NCBI RefSeq assembly: GCF_002076895.1
Contig: NZ_CP020465.1
Span: 4,588,001-4,652,000, forward strand
DNA from: Cognaticolwellia beringensis
GTDB lineage: Bacteria > Pseudomonadota > Gammaproteobacteria > Enterobacterales > Alteromonadaceae
DNA: 64,000 nt
Reading direction: 5' to 3'
Below the pieces are notes generated by a model. That model was given only the letters and a program-made list of their open reading frames with translations, had not been told where the DNA came from and made no database searches. Numbering within the stretch: the stretch's first letter is position 1; each line of letters starts with the position of its first letter. The position numbers and the translations under genes are program-made. This document shows, one piece after another, positions 42,132 to 51,754 of the stretch.

Positions 42132-42208
42132 TGGCGGAGTGGACGGGACTCGAACCCGCGACCCCCGGCGTGACAGGCCGGTATTCTAACCAACTGAACT
42201 ACCACTCC
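42132..42208 (-). tRNA. tRNA-Asp (GTC), copy 5
   Basis: 77 nt with encoded CCA; GGAGTGG pairs with CCACTCC in the acceptor stem, anticodon GTC in CCTGTCACG, T-loop GGTTCGAGTC. It is the last copy in the transcript. An imperfect T-rich repeat (TTTTCTTTGG-like, 42022-42087) lies between it and the integrase. Confidence 0.97.
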
Positions 42209-42258
42209 GCGTATTTATTTCTGTAAATTTTGAAAGGATTTACAACCTTTGAAACAAT

Positions 42259-42335
42259 TGGCGGAGTGGACGGGACTCGAACCCGCGACCCCCGGCGTGA
42301 CAGGCCGGTATTCTAACCAACTGAACTACCACTCC
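42259..42335 (-). tRNA. tRNA-Asp (GTC), copy 4
   Basis: Identical in sequence to the neighbouring tRNA-Asp genes, with CCA encoded. The start-to-start distance is 127 bp. Confidence 0.97.
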
Positions 42336-42386
42336 ACACATCTTGCTTCTGTAAATTTTGAAAGGACTTACAACCTTTGAAACAAT

Positions 42387-42463
42387 TGGCGGAGTGGACG
42401 GGACTCGAACCCGCGACCCCCGGCGTGACAGGCCGGTATTCTAACCAACTGAACTACCACTCC
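42387..42463 (-). tRNA. tRNA-Asp (GTC), copy 3
   Basis: Identical tRNA-Asp. The spacer to the next copy contains TTTTGAAAGGACTTACAACC, repeated in each spacer with a 128-bp period. Confidence 0.97.
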
Positions 42464-42514
42464 ACACATCTTGCTTCTGTAAATTTTGAAAGGACTTACA
42501 ACCTTTGAAACAAT

Positions 42515-42591
42515 TGGCGGAGTGGACGGGACTCGAACCCGCGACCCCCGGCGTGACAGGCCGGTATTCTAACCAACTGAACTACCACTCC
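42515..42591 (-). tRNA. tRNA-Asp (GTC), copy 2
   Basis: Identical tRNA-Asp with encoded CCA in the 128-bp tandem unit. Confidence 0.97.
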
Positions 42592-42642
42592 ACACATCTT
42601 GCTTCTGTAAATTTTGAAAGGACTTACAACCTTTGGATTAAT

Positions 42643-42719
42643 TGGCGGAGTGGACGGGACTCGAACCCGCGACCCCCGGCGTGACAGGCCGGTATTCTAA
42701 CCAACTGAACTACCACTCC
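42643..42719 (-). tRNA. tRNA-Asp (GTC), copy 1
   Basis: First copy of the tandem tRNA-Asp transcript. It lies downstream of the TIGR03503 gene on the same strand; a promoter is expected in 42720-42895. Confidence 0.97.
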
Positions 42720-42895
42720 ACACATTAATCGCTGCTTTCAACAACAACTCGTTGAATGCGGCGGGAATAATACGGTTAAGATTCGATGCCGTCAACCAGT
42801 TTTTTTCATTCATTTGTTTATATGCCTAATTGATGAACAATCAGACGTTTTTAACAGCAAAACTGGCAAATAAATAACATTACTTGATATTATTT

Positions 42896-44191
42896 TTACT
42901 TTTTACGACGTATAAAAATAAACATAAGCGCTGCGATTACGATCACTAGAGTGTTTCCGCCAACAATATACCAAAGTGTTTCTTGTTGTTTGTCGGCAAT
43001 TTTAGCTTCTTGCGCTGCTTTTGATTTTGCTAATGCTTGTGCGAGCTTTTCAGCTTCTTCAGCGGCATTAGCTATTGATCGAGCCTTTTTTTGCTCAGCA
43101 GTTAAATTATTATCGCCATTAAGTTTTGATATAGCTGTTCCTTCTGAACGCTCTACATTAAAAGTAAACTCAGGCAAAATAGCGCGAAACTCTCTGCCAT
43201 TTATTGTATCGCCAAACACACCTATTTTTATACGATGCACTCCAGGTTCAGTGAAGGCTATTTTATAAGTACGTTTTAAGCCTTGCTCCTGAGTAACCGT
43301 AAAAGGTTCAACCTGTCGGTCTGGAAAGGTAATTTTCCCCTGAATTAAAATACTATCTGCTTTGACAAAGCTGTCATCAATGGTAAATGTAGCAATATGA
43401 GCACCATTTTCATCTTCGGTGGTTGCTACTGCTATGCTTATAGGGTTTTTCTGCACTACAATCGGCTTTTGCCTTAGCTCTCTTGTGGCCATTGGCATTC
43501 TAACAATGTATATAGGCTCCCACTCGCCAGGTGCAAAGTCTAATTCAAACTCGCCGGTAAATAAGCTGTCACTTGCGTGTTCGTCTAGGTCTCTGCCGTC
43601 ATCACGAAATGACGCAAGTTTAACCGGCTCTGCGCCAAAGTTGTCATAGGCAGAGTTATTGGTACTAAAAAAGTCAACATCGAGTGTTAAAACGTTTTTG
43701 AATGAGGGATTGTCAATGGCCATTTCACCATTGAATAAACGCCCCGACATTTTCAGTGTTTCGCCTTGTAATATGATTTCAGGTAACGGGGTTACTTCAA
43801 GTCTAATTTCTGATACCACCATAATTTTACTATTCGGTTGCACCTCTCCTATGACTTGCCATGGGCCGATCATGGGTGATTTAATTTTAACCATATCAAA
43901 CGTGCTGTCATCAAACCATTGCACTTTATCTTCAGGATAATTGTTAATGTTTAATTTAGACCCATCGGGTCTAACAAGAATAATGGGTTGAGCGCCACTG
44001 CGATGGTAAAATAATAAGGTGACTTCATCGAGTTGCTCGTCAATACGAAAGCGGTTGTCAAAATATGGGATTTGGTTGGTAACATTGTCGTCGACGTAAT
44101 ATTCAATTTCAGCCGGCATTTGCTGTGCATGCGCGCTTAGGCTAAATGTTAACGCGATTAATGCTTTAGGGAGAAGGTTTTTAAATAGCAT
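42896..44191 (-). CDS. TIGR03503 family membrane-anchored protein
   Basis: Encodes 431 aa from MLFKNLLPKALIALTFSLSAHA (signal peptide). The frame stays open for 30 more codons upstream, but those come from a 15-bp tandem repeat (VEIDR twice) overlapping the end of dnaQ and are probably not translated. The body is beta-rich with Ig-like repeats; RDDGRDLDEHASDSLFTGEFELD is a typical segment. A charged Ala-rich helix (AEEAEKLAQALAKSKAAQEA) and a C-terminal transmembrane helix plus RRKK end the protein. TIGR03503 proteins are of unknown function and sit next to dnaQ in this order. Confidence 0.82.
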   Translation of the reverse strand: MLFKNLLPKALIALTFSLSAHAQQMPAEIEYYVDDNVTNQIPYFDNRFRIDEQLDEVTLLFYHRSGAQPIILVRPDGSKLNINNYPEDKVQWFDDSTFDMVKIKSPMIGPWQVIGEVQPNSKIMVVSEIRLEVTPLPEIILQGETLKMSGRLFNGEMAIDNPSFKNVLTLDVDFFSTNNSAYDNFGAEPVKLASFRDDGRDLDEHASDSLFTGEFELDFAPGEWEPIYIVRMPMATRELRQKPIVVQKNPISIAVATTEDENGAHIATFTIDDSFVKADSILIQGKITFPDRQVEPFTVTQEQGLKRTYKIAFTEPGVHRIKIGVFGDTINGREFRAILPEFTFNVERSEGTAISKLNGDNNLTAEQKKARSIANAAEEAEKLAQALAKSKAAQEAKIADKQQETLWYIVGGNTLVIVIAALMFIFIRRKK

Positions 44192-44231
44192 TCTAGGGCA
44201 ATACAAACTGCTGTTAAGTTTTGTGGTTTTT

Positions 44232-44276
44232 ATTGTGCTTATTTCAACCCTATCTATTTCAACCCTATCTATTTCA
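44232..44276. repeat. Short tandem repeat at the dnaQ 3' end
   Basis: Two and a half to three copies of the 15-mer CCCTATCTATTTCAA lie in the dnaQ-TIGR03503 junction. They encode VEIDR repeats if translated. Confidence 0.7.
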
Positions 44277-45003
44277 ACCATAGTGGCGAAGCCCCTTTGT
44301 CATTAACAATTGCTAAACGGTTTTCGTGCTCTGTTAGTTCATCGGCAGTAGCAGCCAAAACCTTTAATTTAGGGCGGTCATTAGTCACTCGACGAATCGC
44401 GTTTGCATCACTACCTTGTCCTTCACCTTGATTTAAATTAAAAGTTGCTTGTTTACGGGTCATTTCAATGTAAACAAATGCCAATAACTGTGCATCGATT
44501 AATGCACCGTGATAAGTACGGTCAATTAATTTATCAACCTTATAAAAGCGGGCTAAATAATCTAAGGTTTTCGGTGAGCCAAACTCGTCTTTTGAGACTT
44601 TCAAAGTATCGGTGACACTACAAATGTCAGCAGTTTTAGGCATACCAGGCATCATTGCAAATTCATGATCCATAAAACCAACATCGAACTTGGCATTATG
44701 AATGACTAAACGAGCGCCTTTGATAAAGTCTACAAATTCATGACCTATTTGTTCAAACCTGGGTTTGTCGCGTAAATAGTCGTCGGTTAAGCCATGAATA
44801 TTGATAACTTCTTGGTCCATTACCATCTGCATGCCGTGCGCCATTGGCTTAACATACACATGATAACTTCTACCTGTTAACTGACGGTTGATCATTTCAA
44901 CACAACCAATTTCAACAATACGATGCCCTTCACGAGGATTAATACCTGTGGTTTCAGTATCCAGAATGATCAGTCGTTCGTCTTGTGTGTTTTCTTCAAT
45001 CAA
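44269..45003 (-). CDS. dnaQ: DNA polymerase III epsilon subunit (proofreading exonuclease)
   Basis: Encodes 244 aa (E. coli 243). The DEDD exonuclease motifs are complete: ILDTETTGINP (Asp15, Glu17), VIHNAKFDVGFMD (ExoII) and YHGALIDAQLLAFVY (ExoIII His and Asp). HRIVEIGCVEM and the C-terminal alpha-binding part are present. It corrects replication errors within the Pol III core. It overlaps the upstream DUF2919 gene by 8 bp. Its neighbourhood with tRNA-Asp is the same as in many gammaproteobacteria. Confidence 0.96.
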   Translation of the reverse strand: MIEENTQDERLIILDTETTGINPREGHRIVEIGCVEMINRQLTGRSYHVYVKPMAHGMQMVMDQEVINIHGLTDDYLRDKPRFEQIGHEFVDFIKGARLVIHNAKFDVGFMDHEFAMMPGMPKTADICSVTDTLKVSKDEFGSPKTLDYLARFYKVDKLIDRTYHGALIDAQLLAFVYIEMTRKQATFNLNQGEGQGSDANAIRRVTNDRPKLKVLAATADELTEHENRLAIVNDKGASPLWLK

Positions 45004-45529
45004 TTTCTAACCCTTTAGTTTTTCGATGTTTACGAGTGTTATTTTCAGGTAAAGCTTCAGGAAACTCTGCAATGTTAATGGTAAATCTTTTACTACTTAA
45101 AATATAGGTAACAGCGGATATTACCACTAAACAATGCATCAGTATCCAGGCTAATGACTGTAACTGCCATACAAAATAACCTAACACGCCAATCGTCAAA
45201 TCAAATATTAACGCTAAAATAAGTAAAAATTTACACTTTTGCCAGCAAGTTCGAACCCAAGTTTGCGCTTTAGGTCGCCGTAAACTTAAAATAAGCACAA
45301 TAAATAAGCCGATAACACCCGAAGCTAAGTTCAAATAAAACAGCGCAGTCTGTGGGTATACCCATTGAACGAAACCCACGTTATCACGCATATTGGTTAC
45401 CGACATTATCCAAATAATGTAGGCGCGCAATACAAACAATAAAATGACATATATACCGGGTGCTAATTTTAAACAGTCAAAATTATCAAAGTGTTTTGGC
45501 AAATAGTTAGCGTAATATTTGGCTGACAT
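44996..45529 (-). CDS. DUF2919 inner-membrane protein
   Basis: Encodes 177 aa with four helices. NFDCLKLAPGIYVILLFVLRAY at the N-terminus is the DUF2919 (YfeZ-type) signature. The function is unknown. It overlaps dnaQ by 8 bp and lies 6 bp after the DUF599 gene, so the three form one operon. Confidence 0.8.
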   Translation of the reverse strand: MSAKYYANYLPKHFDNFDCLKLAPGIYVILLFVLRAYIIWIMSVTNMRDNVGFVQWVYPQTALFYLNLASGVIGLFIVLILSLRRPKAQTWVRTCWQKCKFLLILALIFDLTIGVLGYFVWQLQSLAWILMHCLVVISAVTYILSSKRFTINIAEFPEALPENNTRKHRKTKGLEID

Positions 45530-45535
45530 AAGCGT

Positions 45536-46300
45536 TTATTTATCGCTAACGTTTTGATTAATTTTTTCGGCGATAGTACTTTTTGAATGCCTTAATGCAA
45601 ATTCATGATCTAAATACTGTTGCCCCAGTGTTATTGCTTTTACCGCTTTTGAGCGAAATTCTCGATTGTACAAGGTATAAACCACAAATAAGCTGGCCAA
45701 TATAAAAGTCACCGGATGAAAAAACCAACATAACGCCGCAATAGAGAAATAGTAAGAACGCAGTCCATAATTAAAAGCATGAGCAGCTTGATCTTGCACT
45801 ATGGCCATTTGTTCAGCGTATTTATTTAGATTTTCATTCTCACCGCTGTCATCGAATGGACACGCGCCGATCATGACATTAACAAAGCCATATTGTCTTA
45901 ACGACCAAGTAAAATGTAAAAATGCCATCACAAAAATAAGTGCCAGTAAACTCAGCTTTAATTGCACCATGGCATGGTTCGGCGCTTCGGTATAAGGGAT
46001 TGAGCCGATAACTGACTCAAGTCTATCAACTTGAGCAAATAACGTTAAAACACCGGCCAATATTAACAAGGTTGACGAGGCAAAAAAGGCAATATTGCGC
46101 TCTAAGTTTGCAAGCAGTGCCGCTTCCCCAACGCGAATGTCGCGACCAATAACTTCATACATCCAATGAATGCGATGCTGATGCAAGCATCTTGCAACAC
46201 AATTAGTTGTTTTTGCTTTTTTACGTGCAAAGCCAGTGTATCCAGCCCAACAAATAAAAAAACAGCTTAACGCGATCACATCAAGTAGATAAATTGGCAT
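45536..46300 (-). CDS. DUF599 membrane protein
   Basis: Encodes 254 aa with four or five hydrophobic helices. HRIHWMYEVIGRDIRVGEAALLANLERNIAFFASSTLLILAG and AHAFNYGLRSYYFSIAALCWFFHP are the hallmarks of DUF599, an uncharacterised inner-membrane family. It is the first gene of the dnaQ operon. The 316 bp upstream, to the divergent 46617 gene, are AT-rich promoter sequence. Confidence 0.85.
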   Translation of the reverse strand: MPIYLLDVIALSCFFICWAGYTGFARKKAKTTNCVARCLHQHRIHWMYEVIGRDIRVGEAALLANLERNIAFFASSTLLILAGVLTLFAQVDRLESVIGSIPYTEAPNHAMVQLKLSLLALIFVMAFLHFTWSLRQYGFVNVMIGACPFDDSGENENLNKYAEQMAIVQDQAAHAFNYGLRSYYFSIAALCWFFHPVTFILASLFVVYTLYNREFRSKAVKAITLGQQYLDHEFALRHSKSTIAEKINQNVSDK

Positions 46301-46616
46301 AGTATTTATAAGGTCTTATCGTTGTTACTAAAGATAAAGTTATTATGCTCCAGAATTTTTTAAGATTCGAGGTATTATTCATGAATTATTTATAACGTTT
46401 TATAATACTAATTAAAATAATGTCAGTTGAAATAAGACTTTAGCCACTGAGTAATTTAAGGTGGCAAAACGCTTTAATTTTAACAATAAATGCCAAATTT
46501 CGTATTTTAACGCGCAAAACCGTCTAACTGCCGATTTTATTTTGACACCTTGCACTGTCTTATTCAGCATACCAGCCCATTTGTAAATTTATGTAACTCG
46601 TGATCGCGGAGCTTCA

Positions 46617-49013
46617 ATGTATTTCCCAATAAAGCCAATAATATTGTCTTTGACTTTGATTTTACTATTAATGCCACCGTTAGTGTTTTCAGCGACGCTC
46701 CAAATCTCAACTAAAATAAATAATGAAATTATCGAGATACCAAAAATTTCAGGTGAAATGGTTATCGATGCTTCACTAAATGAGCCACAATGGCAGTCGG
46801 CCAAAAAAGTCTTCATTAATAATGTTACTCGTCCCCACGACAATATTCCTAGCCCAGTGCATACCGAAGCCCTGTTGATGGAAAGTGAAGGCTATTTCTA
46901 TTTAGCGTTTATCGCCAAAGACCCCGATATTGAGTCGATTAGAGCTTTTTTAAAAGATAGAGATAAATCGTGGGGTGATGATTTAGTGGGTATTAAAATA
47001 GATACATACAACGATCAACGCAGCGCCTATCGTTTTTTAGTTAATCCGTTAGGCGTGCAAATAGACGGTATTGAAAGTGAAATAACTCAAAAAGAAAGCG
47101 ATGCTTGGGATGGTATTTGGGAAAGTGCAGGTAAAATTGTTCCCGATGGTTTTATTGTTGAAATGGCCCTTCCACTCAGAATGTTGAATTTTCAAGAAAG
47201 TGCAGGCAAGCAAGTTTGGGGATTAGAACTCCTTAGATATTATCCCCGCGATGAAAATTTACGCTTATCGAATATTCATTTAGACCGTGGTAATAGTTGT
47301 GAAATTTGTCAAATTGCAACGGCTTCAGGTTTTGAAGGCGCAAAACAAGGCAGTAATTTTACGGTGACACCTTCTGTCGTATTGGGCGCAACGCAAGATC
47401 GTGATGATAATAACGAATGGCAAGATAACCATAATACCGAAGCTAGCTTAGACCTTCGCTGGGGCATAACGCCAGACTGGCTGTTAAATGCAACCATAAA
47501 CCCTGATTTCTCGACCGTTGAAGCCGATAATGCACAACTCAATATTAATAACACTTTTGCCTTATTTAATCGGGAAAAAAGGCCGTTTTTTCTCGATAAT
47601 CAAGACTATTTTGATAGCGATTATAATGTAGTTTATACCCGTAATATTAATGCCCCTAATTATGGAGCTAAATTAACTGGCCGTGAAAACAATCACGCTT
47701 TTGGTTTATTTATTACTGATGACCAAAACACCAATATACTGATACCCGGTAATCGCTCTTCTTCAGTCGCTTTAATCGATGGTGAGTCAAAAGCGGCAGC
47801 ATTGCGTTATCGTTACAGTGTTAATAATGACATTACACTAGGCTGGATAAGTACCCTGCGCACAGCAGAAGATTATTCAAATAATGTTAATGGTATAGAT
47901 GCTCGGTTTCGTTTAACCACCGAGGACGTTGTTAAATTTCAAACGCTGTTTTCATCAACAGAATATCCCGATGATTTATTTAAACAATTTTGTAATGTCG
48001 ATGAAGAAGAAGCACAAGCAAGCTGTGCAACCCCTGAGAGTAATGATGACTGTGAATTTGGCGACTGCATTTATAACGAAAATGTATTACGTACATTAAA
48101 AGAAGATAGTTTTAGCGGCAATGCTTTTAAAGCGGGTTATTACCACAACGACAGTGATTGGTATTACCGGGTGATTTATGAGCGACAAAATGCTGGCTTT
48201 CGTGGCGATCTTGGTTTTATGTCGCGTGTAGATCACAATAGATTTTCTATCGGTGGTGATCGAAAATGGTATGCAGAACCAGGTAACTGGTGGAGTCAAT
48301 TTAAAATTTATTCCGACTGGGACATAACCCACAATGATGATAATGAACTGATTGAAAAAGAGTTTGATATTAACGCACAACTCAACGCCCGTTATAGTTC
48401 GTACTTTAAGCTAGGCTTCACTCATCGTGAAAGTGTTGGTAGCCGACTTGATAAAAGTAACCTATTTATTGACAATAACACGACACTTTTTACCGAAAAC
48501 CAGTTTTTCTTATTTGCAGAGACTAAACCTTTATTAGGTTTTTATCTCAACGCTAATTTAACTTGGGGTGACAAAATTGATTATCGCAATAACCGGTTAG
48601 GCAAAATAAGCCGAGTCAGCAGTAATATTAATTGGAATATTAACAAACACCTCGAAATAAAACTAAACCAGACTTTTAGCCAATTAAATGCCGATGGTGA
48701 AAACGTATTTATAGCGCGATTAACAGATTTACGCACCACCTATCAATTTAACGTTCAAAGCTTTCTTCGACTGAGTTTCATTTTAAATAACACCAGTCGA
48801 AACCCTGCTAACTATTTATATAGCGCACCAGAGGATGTAAGTCGGCATAGCAAAAACTTATCAACAGAACTGCTATATGCTTATAAAATAAACCCTCAAA
48901 CGGTATTTTACTTCGGCTATTCTGATAGACATTACAGCGATGAAACCATTCGAGATTTACTACAAGAACAGCGTAGCTTATTCATGAAGTTTAGCTATGC
49001 ATGGCTTAAGTAG
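46617..49013 (+). CDS. CBM9/DUF5916 outer-membrane protein, paralogue 1
   Basis: Encodes 798 aa with a signal peptide (cleavage near VFSA). The N-terminal third is a CBM9-like fold (VIDASLNEPQWQSAKKVFINNVTRPHDN, GYFYLAFIAKDPDIESIRAFLKDRDKSWGDDLVGIKIDTYNDQR is its core). The C-terminal 550 residues are a DUF5916 beta-barrel, ending in an outer-membrane-type Trp-containing strand (FSYAWLK). GYFYLAF, RLSNIHLDRGNSCEICQ and FNREKRPFFLDN are conserved with the next gene. Family members are thought to bind or import carbohydrates, but the substrate is unknown. The start is ATG after GGAG. Confidence 0.85.
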   Translation: MYFPIKPIILSLTLILLLMPPLVFSATLQISTKINNEIIEIPKISGEMVIDASLNEPQWQSAKKVFINNVTRPHDNIPSPVHTEALLMESEGYFYLAFIAKDPDIESIRAFLKDRDKSWGDDLVGIKIDTYNDQRSAYRFLVNPLGVQIDGIESEITQKESDAWDGIWESAGKIVPDGFIVEMALPLRMLNFQESAGKQVWGLELLRYYPRDENLRLSNIHLDRGNSCEICQIATASGFEGAKQGSNFTVTPSVVLGATQDRDDNNEWQDNHNTEASLDLRWGITPDWLLNATINPDFSTVEADNAQLNINNTFALFNREKRPFFLDNQDYFDSDYNVVYTRNINAPNYGAKLTGRENNHAFGLFITDDQNTNILIPGNRSSSVALIDGESKAAALRYRYSVNNDITLGWISTLRTAEDYSNNVNGIDARFRLTTEDVVKFQTLFSSTEYPDDLFKQFCNVDEEEAQASCATPESNDDCEFGDCIYNENVLRTLKEDSFSGNAFKAGYYHNDSDWYYRVIYERQNAGFRGDLGFMSRVDHNRFSIGGDRKWYAEPGNWWSQFKIYSDWDITHNDDNELIEKEFDINAQLNARYSSYFKLGFTHRESVGSRLDKSNLFIDNNTTLFTENQFFLFAETKPLLGFYLNANLTWGDKIDYRNNRLGKISRVSSNINWNINKHLEIKLNQTFSQLNADGENVFIARLTDLRTTYQFNVQSFLRLSFILNNTSRNPANYLYSAPEDVSRHSKNLSTELLYAYKINPQTVFYFGYSDRHYSDETIRDLLQEQRSLFMKFSYAWLK

Positions 49014-49062
49014 AGCCAAACAGTACAAGCTGTATAGAGCGTAACAGCCTATTTTAATTGCT

Positions 49063-49094
49063 AAAAAACCACCATTAAAGGTGGTTTTTTTATA
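49063..49094 (+). terminator. Terminator after paralogue 1
   Basis: AAAAAACCACC pairs with GGTGGTTTTTT and ends in T residues, 50 bp after the stop. Confidence 0.9.
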
Positions 49095-49218
49095 CCAAAA
49101 CTGAACTATATATTGCCATTTGTTAGCAAATTTGTAACAATTTATTAAAAGGAATTACATTAACGTAGAACAAGTTACGTTGAAAAATTAAAATAATAAA
49201 AATATTGGAGTGGTAAAT

Positions 49219-51507
49219 TTGAAGTTCATTAAACGCGGCATATCTGTACTCGCCTGCGCATTAATACTAGGTATACAGCCGAGTTATGCAGAAAAAAGCA
49301 CCGTAAAATCAACACAATTAAACATTCCTCATACTGATCTTGAGCTAAATGTTGATGGTGAATTAAATGAAACCCTATGGCTGCAAGCACTCGATATATC
49401 ACTCAATATCGTTAATAGCCCCTGGAATAACAAACCAAGCCCTGTTTCAACCAAGGCAAAAATCATTGAAAACGGCGAATTTATCTATGTTTCGTTTATC
49501 GCACAAGACCCTAACCCTGAATTAATTCAAGGGTTTTTAGGTGACCGCGATACCCGCTGGCGCGATGATCTCGTTGGTTTTAAGTTAGACACATACAATA
49601 ATCGTCGTTTAAGTTACCAATTCTTTGTTAACCCTTATGGTGTTCAGCACGACCAAATTGAAAATGAAATGACGAGAACCACAGATGCTGCATGGGATGG
49701 CATTTGGGAGTCTGCTGGGGTGGTAACCACCGAAGGCTATCAAGTTGAGATAGCTATTCCGTATCATATTTTAAATTTTGACGACAATGATGACGTTAAA
49801 ACTTGGGCGATTGAATTAATCCGCTTATATCCGCGTGATTCTCATTTACGTATATCTCACATAGCGCTCGATCGCGACGACTCTTGTTGGTTATGTCAAA
49901 TTCCAGAAATTACCGGATTTAAAGAAGCTAAAGCCAGTAAGAACCTGATGTTGACACCAACGTTAGTTGCTAGCAGGAATGAAAACCGCGAAATATTTAC
50001 ACCTACGACCGATTGGCAAAGTGAAAACGATATAGATGCAGGTTTAGACTTACGTTGGGGCATTAACGCTAATACATTATTGAATGTTACCGTAAATCCG
50101 GACTTTTCAAATGTAGAATCAGACGCCGGCCAATTGAGTGTAAATAAAACCTTTTCATTATTTTATGATGAAAAACGTCAGTTTTTTGTTGAAAACTCAG
50201 AGTACTTTTCCAGCGACTTTGACCTAGTATATACACGTAATATTGCCGATCCAGAGTATGGCGCTAAGCTAACAGGCACCGAAGGAAAACACAGCTATGG
50301 TGCGTTCATGACCAATGATACGCAAACCAATATTATTCTGCCGGGTAATACTAACTCGCGATTAATTTCCATAGACAGCGCCAGTGAATCTGGTGCAATT
50401 AAATATCGTTATGATGTTAACGAAGATTTATCCGTTGGTGTTATTAGCACTTTACGCCAAACCGATGATTATCATAACTTCGTTTCAGGCATTGACTCAA
50501 AGTATCGTTTGAATGACTCTAACTCACTTCAAGCACAAATTCTGTTGGCCGATACCAAAGACGCCGCTGAATTTAGCCAAAGTGGCCAAGAAGAAAACTT
50601 TAACGACCATGCCTTTAAAATAAAATATAAACATGACTCAGAATATTGGCAAGTATTTGCCGAACACCAAGAAATAGGCGCAAAATTTCGTGCCGACTTA
50701 GGCTTTATGCCCCGTGCTGATTATCAAAAAAGTAACGTACTGGTGAATCATTTTATCTATGGCGAGCCTGACAGTACTTGGCAAGAAATTAAAATTGCGG
50801 GCCAATGGCAAATATTACACAACGAAAAAGGTGAGCTGTTAGAGCGCTCTGTTGCTACTAATTTTAGTATTGATGGTCCAAAACTCTCATTTTTTGATGT
50901 GATGCTAGTTTCCGCTGATAAAGTAGGTTTACGCCGCCATGAATTAAACTTTAACCTACCTATTGATAACAGCATTGACGGTAACACCGATCGTTTCCAA
51001 GAAAACCAAGCCGTTTTTTATGCAACCGCTCAGCCTACAGCACAATTTTCGACTGAATTTGAACTAACCATTGGTGATAAAATAGATTATGAAAACAATA
51101 GATTAGGCGATTACATCGCGATTTTTGGTAATGTAAAATATAACGTTAATAAACATTTAGAGTTTGAATTTTCACATACTTATAGTGATTTAGAAGCTGA
51201 AAATGCCAATGTATTCACAGAAAACTTAACAGAATTACGTATTTCTTATCAATTTAATGTAAATAGCTATTTAAAGTTTAACGTGGTTTATACTGATATA
51301 GACTTTAATCTAGATAATAACGCTAGCGCCTATACAGCAAAGGATAATAATTTATCAACACAGCTAATTTATGCCTATAAGATTAACCCTCAAACTGTGT
51401 TCTACTTGGGTTATTCAGATAACAGTTATCAAGATGATAGATTAAAAAGTATTTCGCGCGAACAGCGTACAATTTACAGTAAAATTAGTTATGCGTGGTT
51501 GCCATAA
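49219..51507 (+). CDS. CBM9/DUF5916 outer-membrane protein, paralogue 2
   Basis: Encodes 762 aa from TTG (LKFIKRGISVLACALILGIQPSYA, a clear signal peptide), 8 nt after GGAG; an in-frame GTG at 49210 overlaps that site. It has the same layout as its neighbour: ELNVDGELNETLWLQALDIS, FLGDRDTRWRDDLVGFKLDTYNNRR, WDGIWESAGVV and FSLFYDEKRQFFVENSEYF. The barrel ends ISYAWLP. The terminator between them implies separate transcription, so this looks like a tandem duplication that has diverged. Confidence 0.85.
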   Translation: MKFIKRGISVLACALILGIQPSYAEKSTVKSTQLNIPHTDLELNVDGELNETLWLQALDISLNIVNSPWNNKPSPVSTKAKIIENGEFIYVSFIAQDPNPELIQGFLGDRDTRWRDDLVGFKLDTYNNRRLSYQFFVNPYGVQHDQIENEMTRTTDAAWDGIWESAGVVTTEGYQVEIAIPYHILNFDDNDDVKTWAIELIRLYPRDSHLRISHIALDRDDSCWLCQIPEITGFKEAKASKNLMLTPTLVASRNENREIFTPTTDWQSENDIDAGLDLRWGINANTLLNVTVNPDFSNVESDAGQLSVNKTFSLFYDEKRQFFVENSEYFSSDFDLVYTRNIADPEYGAKLTGTEGKHSYGAFMTNDTQTNIILPGNTNSRLISIDSASESGAIKYRYDVNEDLSVGVISTLRQTDDYHNFVSGIDSKYRLNDSNSLQAQILLADTKDAAEFSQSGQEENFNDHAFKIKYKHDSEYWQVFAEHQEIGAKFRADLGFMPRADYQKSNVLVNHFIYGEPDSTWQEIKIAGQWQILHNEKGELLERSVATNFSIDGPKLSFFDVMLVSADKVGLRRHELNFNLPIDNSIDGNTDRFQENQAVFYATAQPTAQFSTEFELTIGDKIDYENNRLGDYIAIFGNVKYNVNKHLEFEFSHTYSDLEAENANVFTENLTELRISYQFNVNSYLKFNVVYTDIDFNLDNNASAYTAKDNNLSTQLIYAYKINPQTVFYLGYSDNSYQDDRLKSISREQRTIYSKISYAWLP

Positions 51508-51578
51508 ACCTGCAGATAAGCTTTGTAATAAGCGCTTTCATAGAAAATCAACGATTGATAAACGTTAACGACGGATTC

Positions 51579-51613
51579 AATAACCAATAGCTAAATGTTA
51601 TTGGTTATTTTTT
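51579..51613 (+). terminator. Terminator after paralogue 2
   Basis: AATAACCAATA pairs with the TATTGGTTATT arm (through a small loop) and is followed by six T residues. Confidence 0.85.
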
Positions 51614-51754
51614 ATTGGTTACTGGACTGGTTACTGAATCATATGCAAAGCTTATGTTTATTCGCTAAGGGTACTCTATCTTGCTGCCCTTCTGCTTTAA
51701 GCTATGGTGATTTGATAAAGCATTTACCACAATTTTATTAATAGTTTATAGTAA

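Noticed and set aside
44192..44281. Extended N-terminus of the TIGR03503 protein
   Set aside because: The extra 30 codons come from a short tandem repeat overlapping dnaQ, and the signal peptide begins at 44191.
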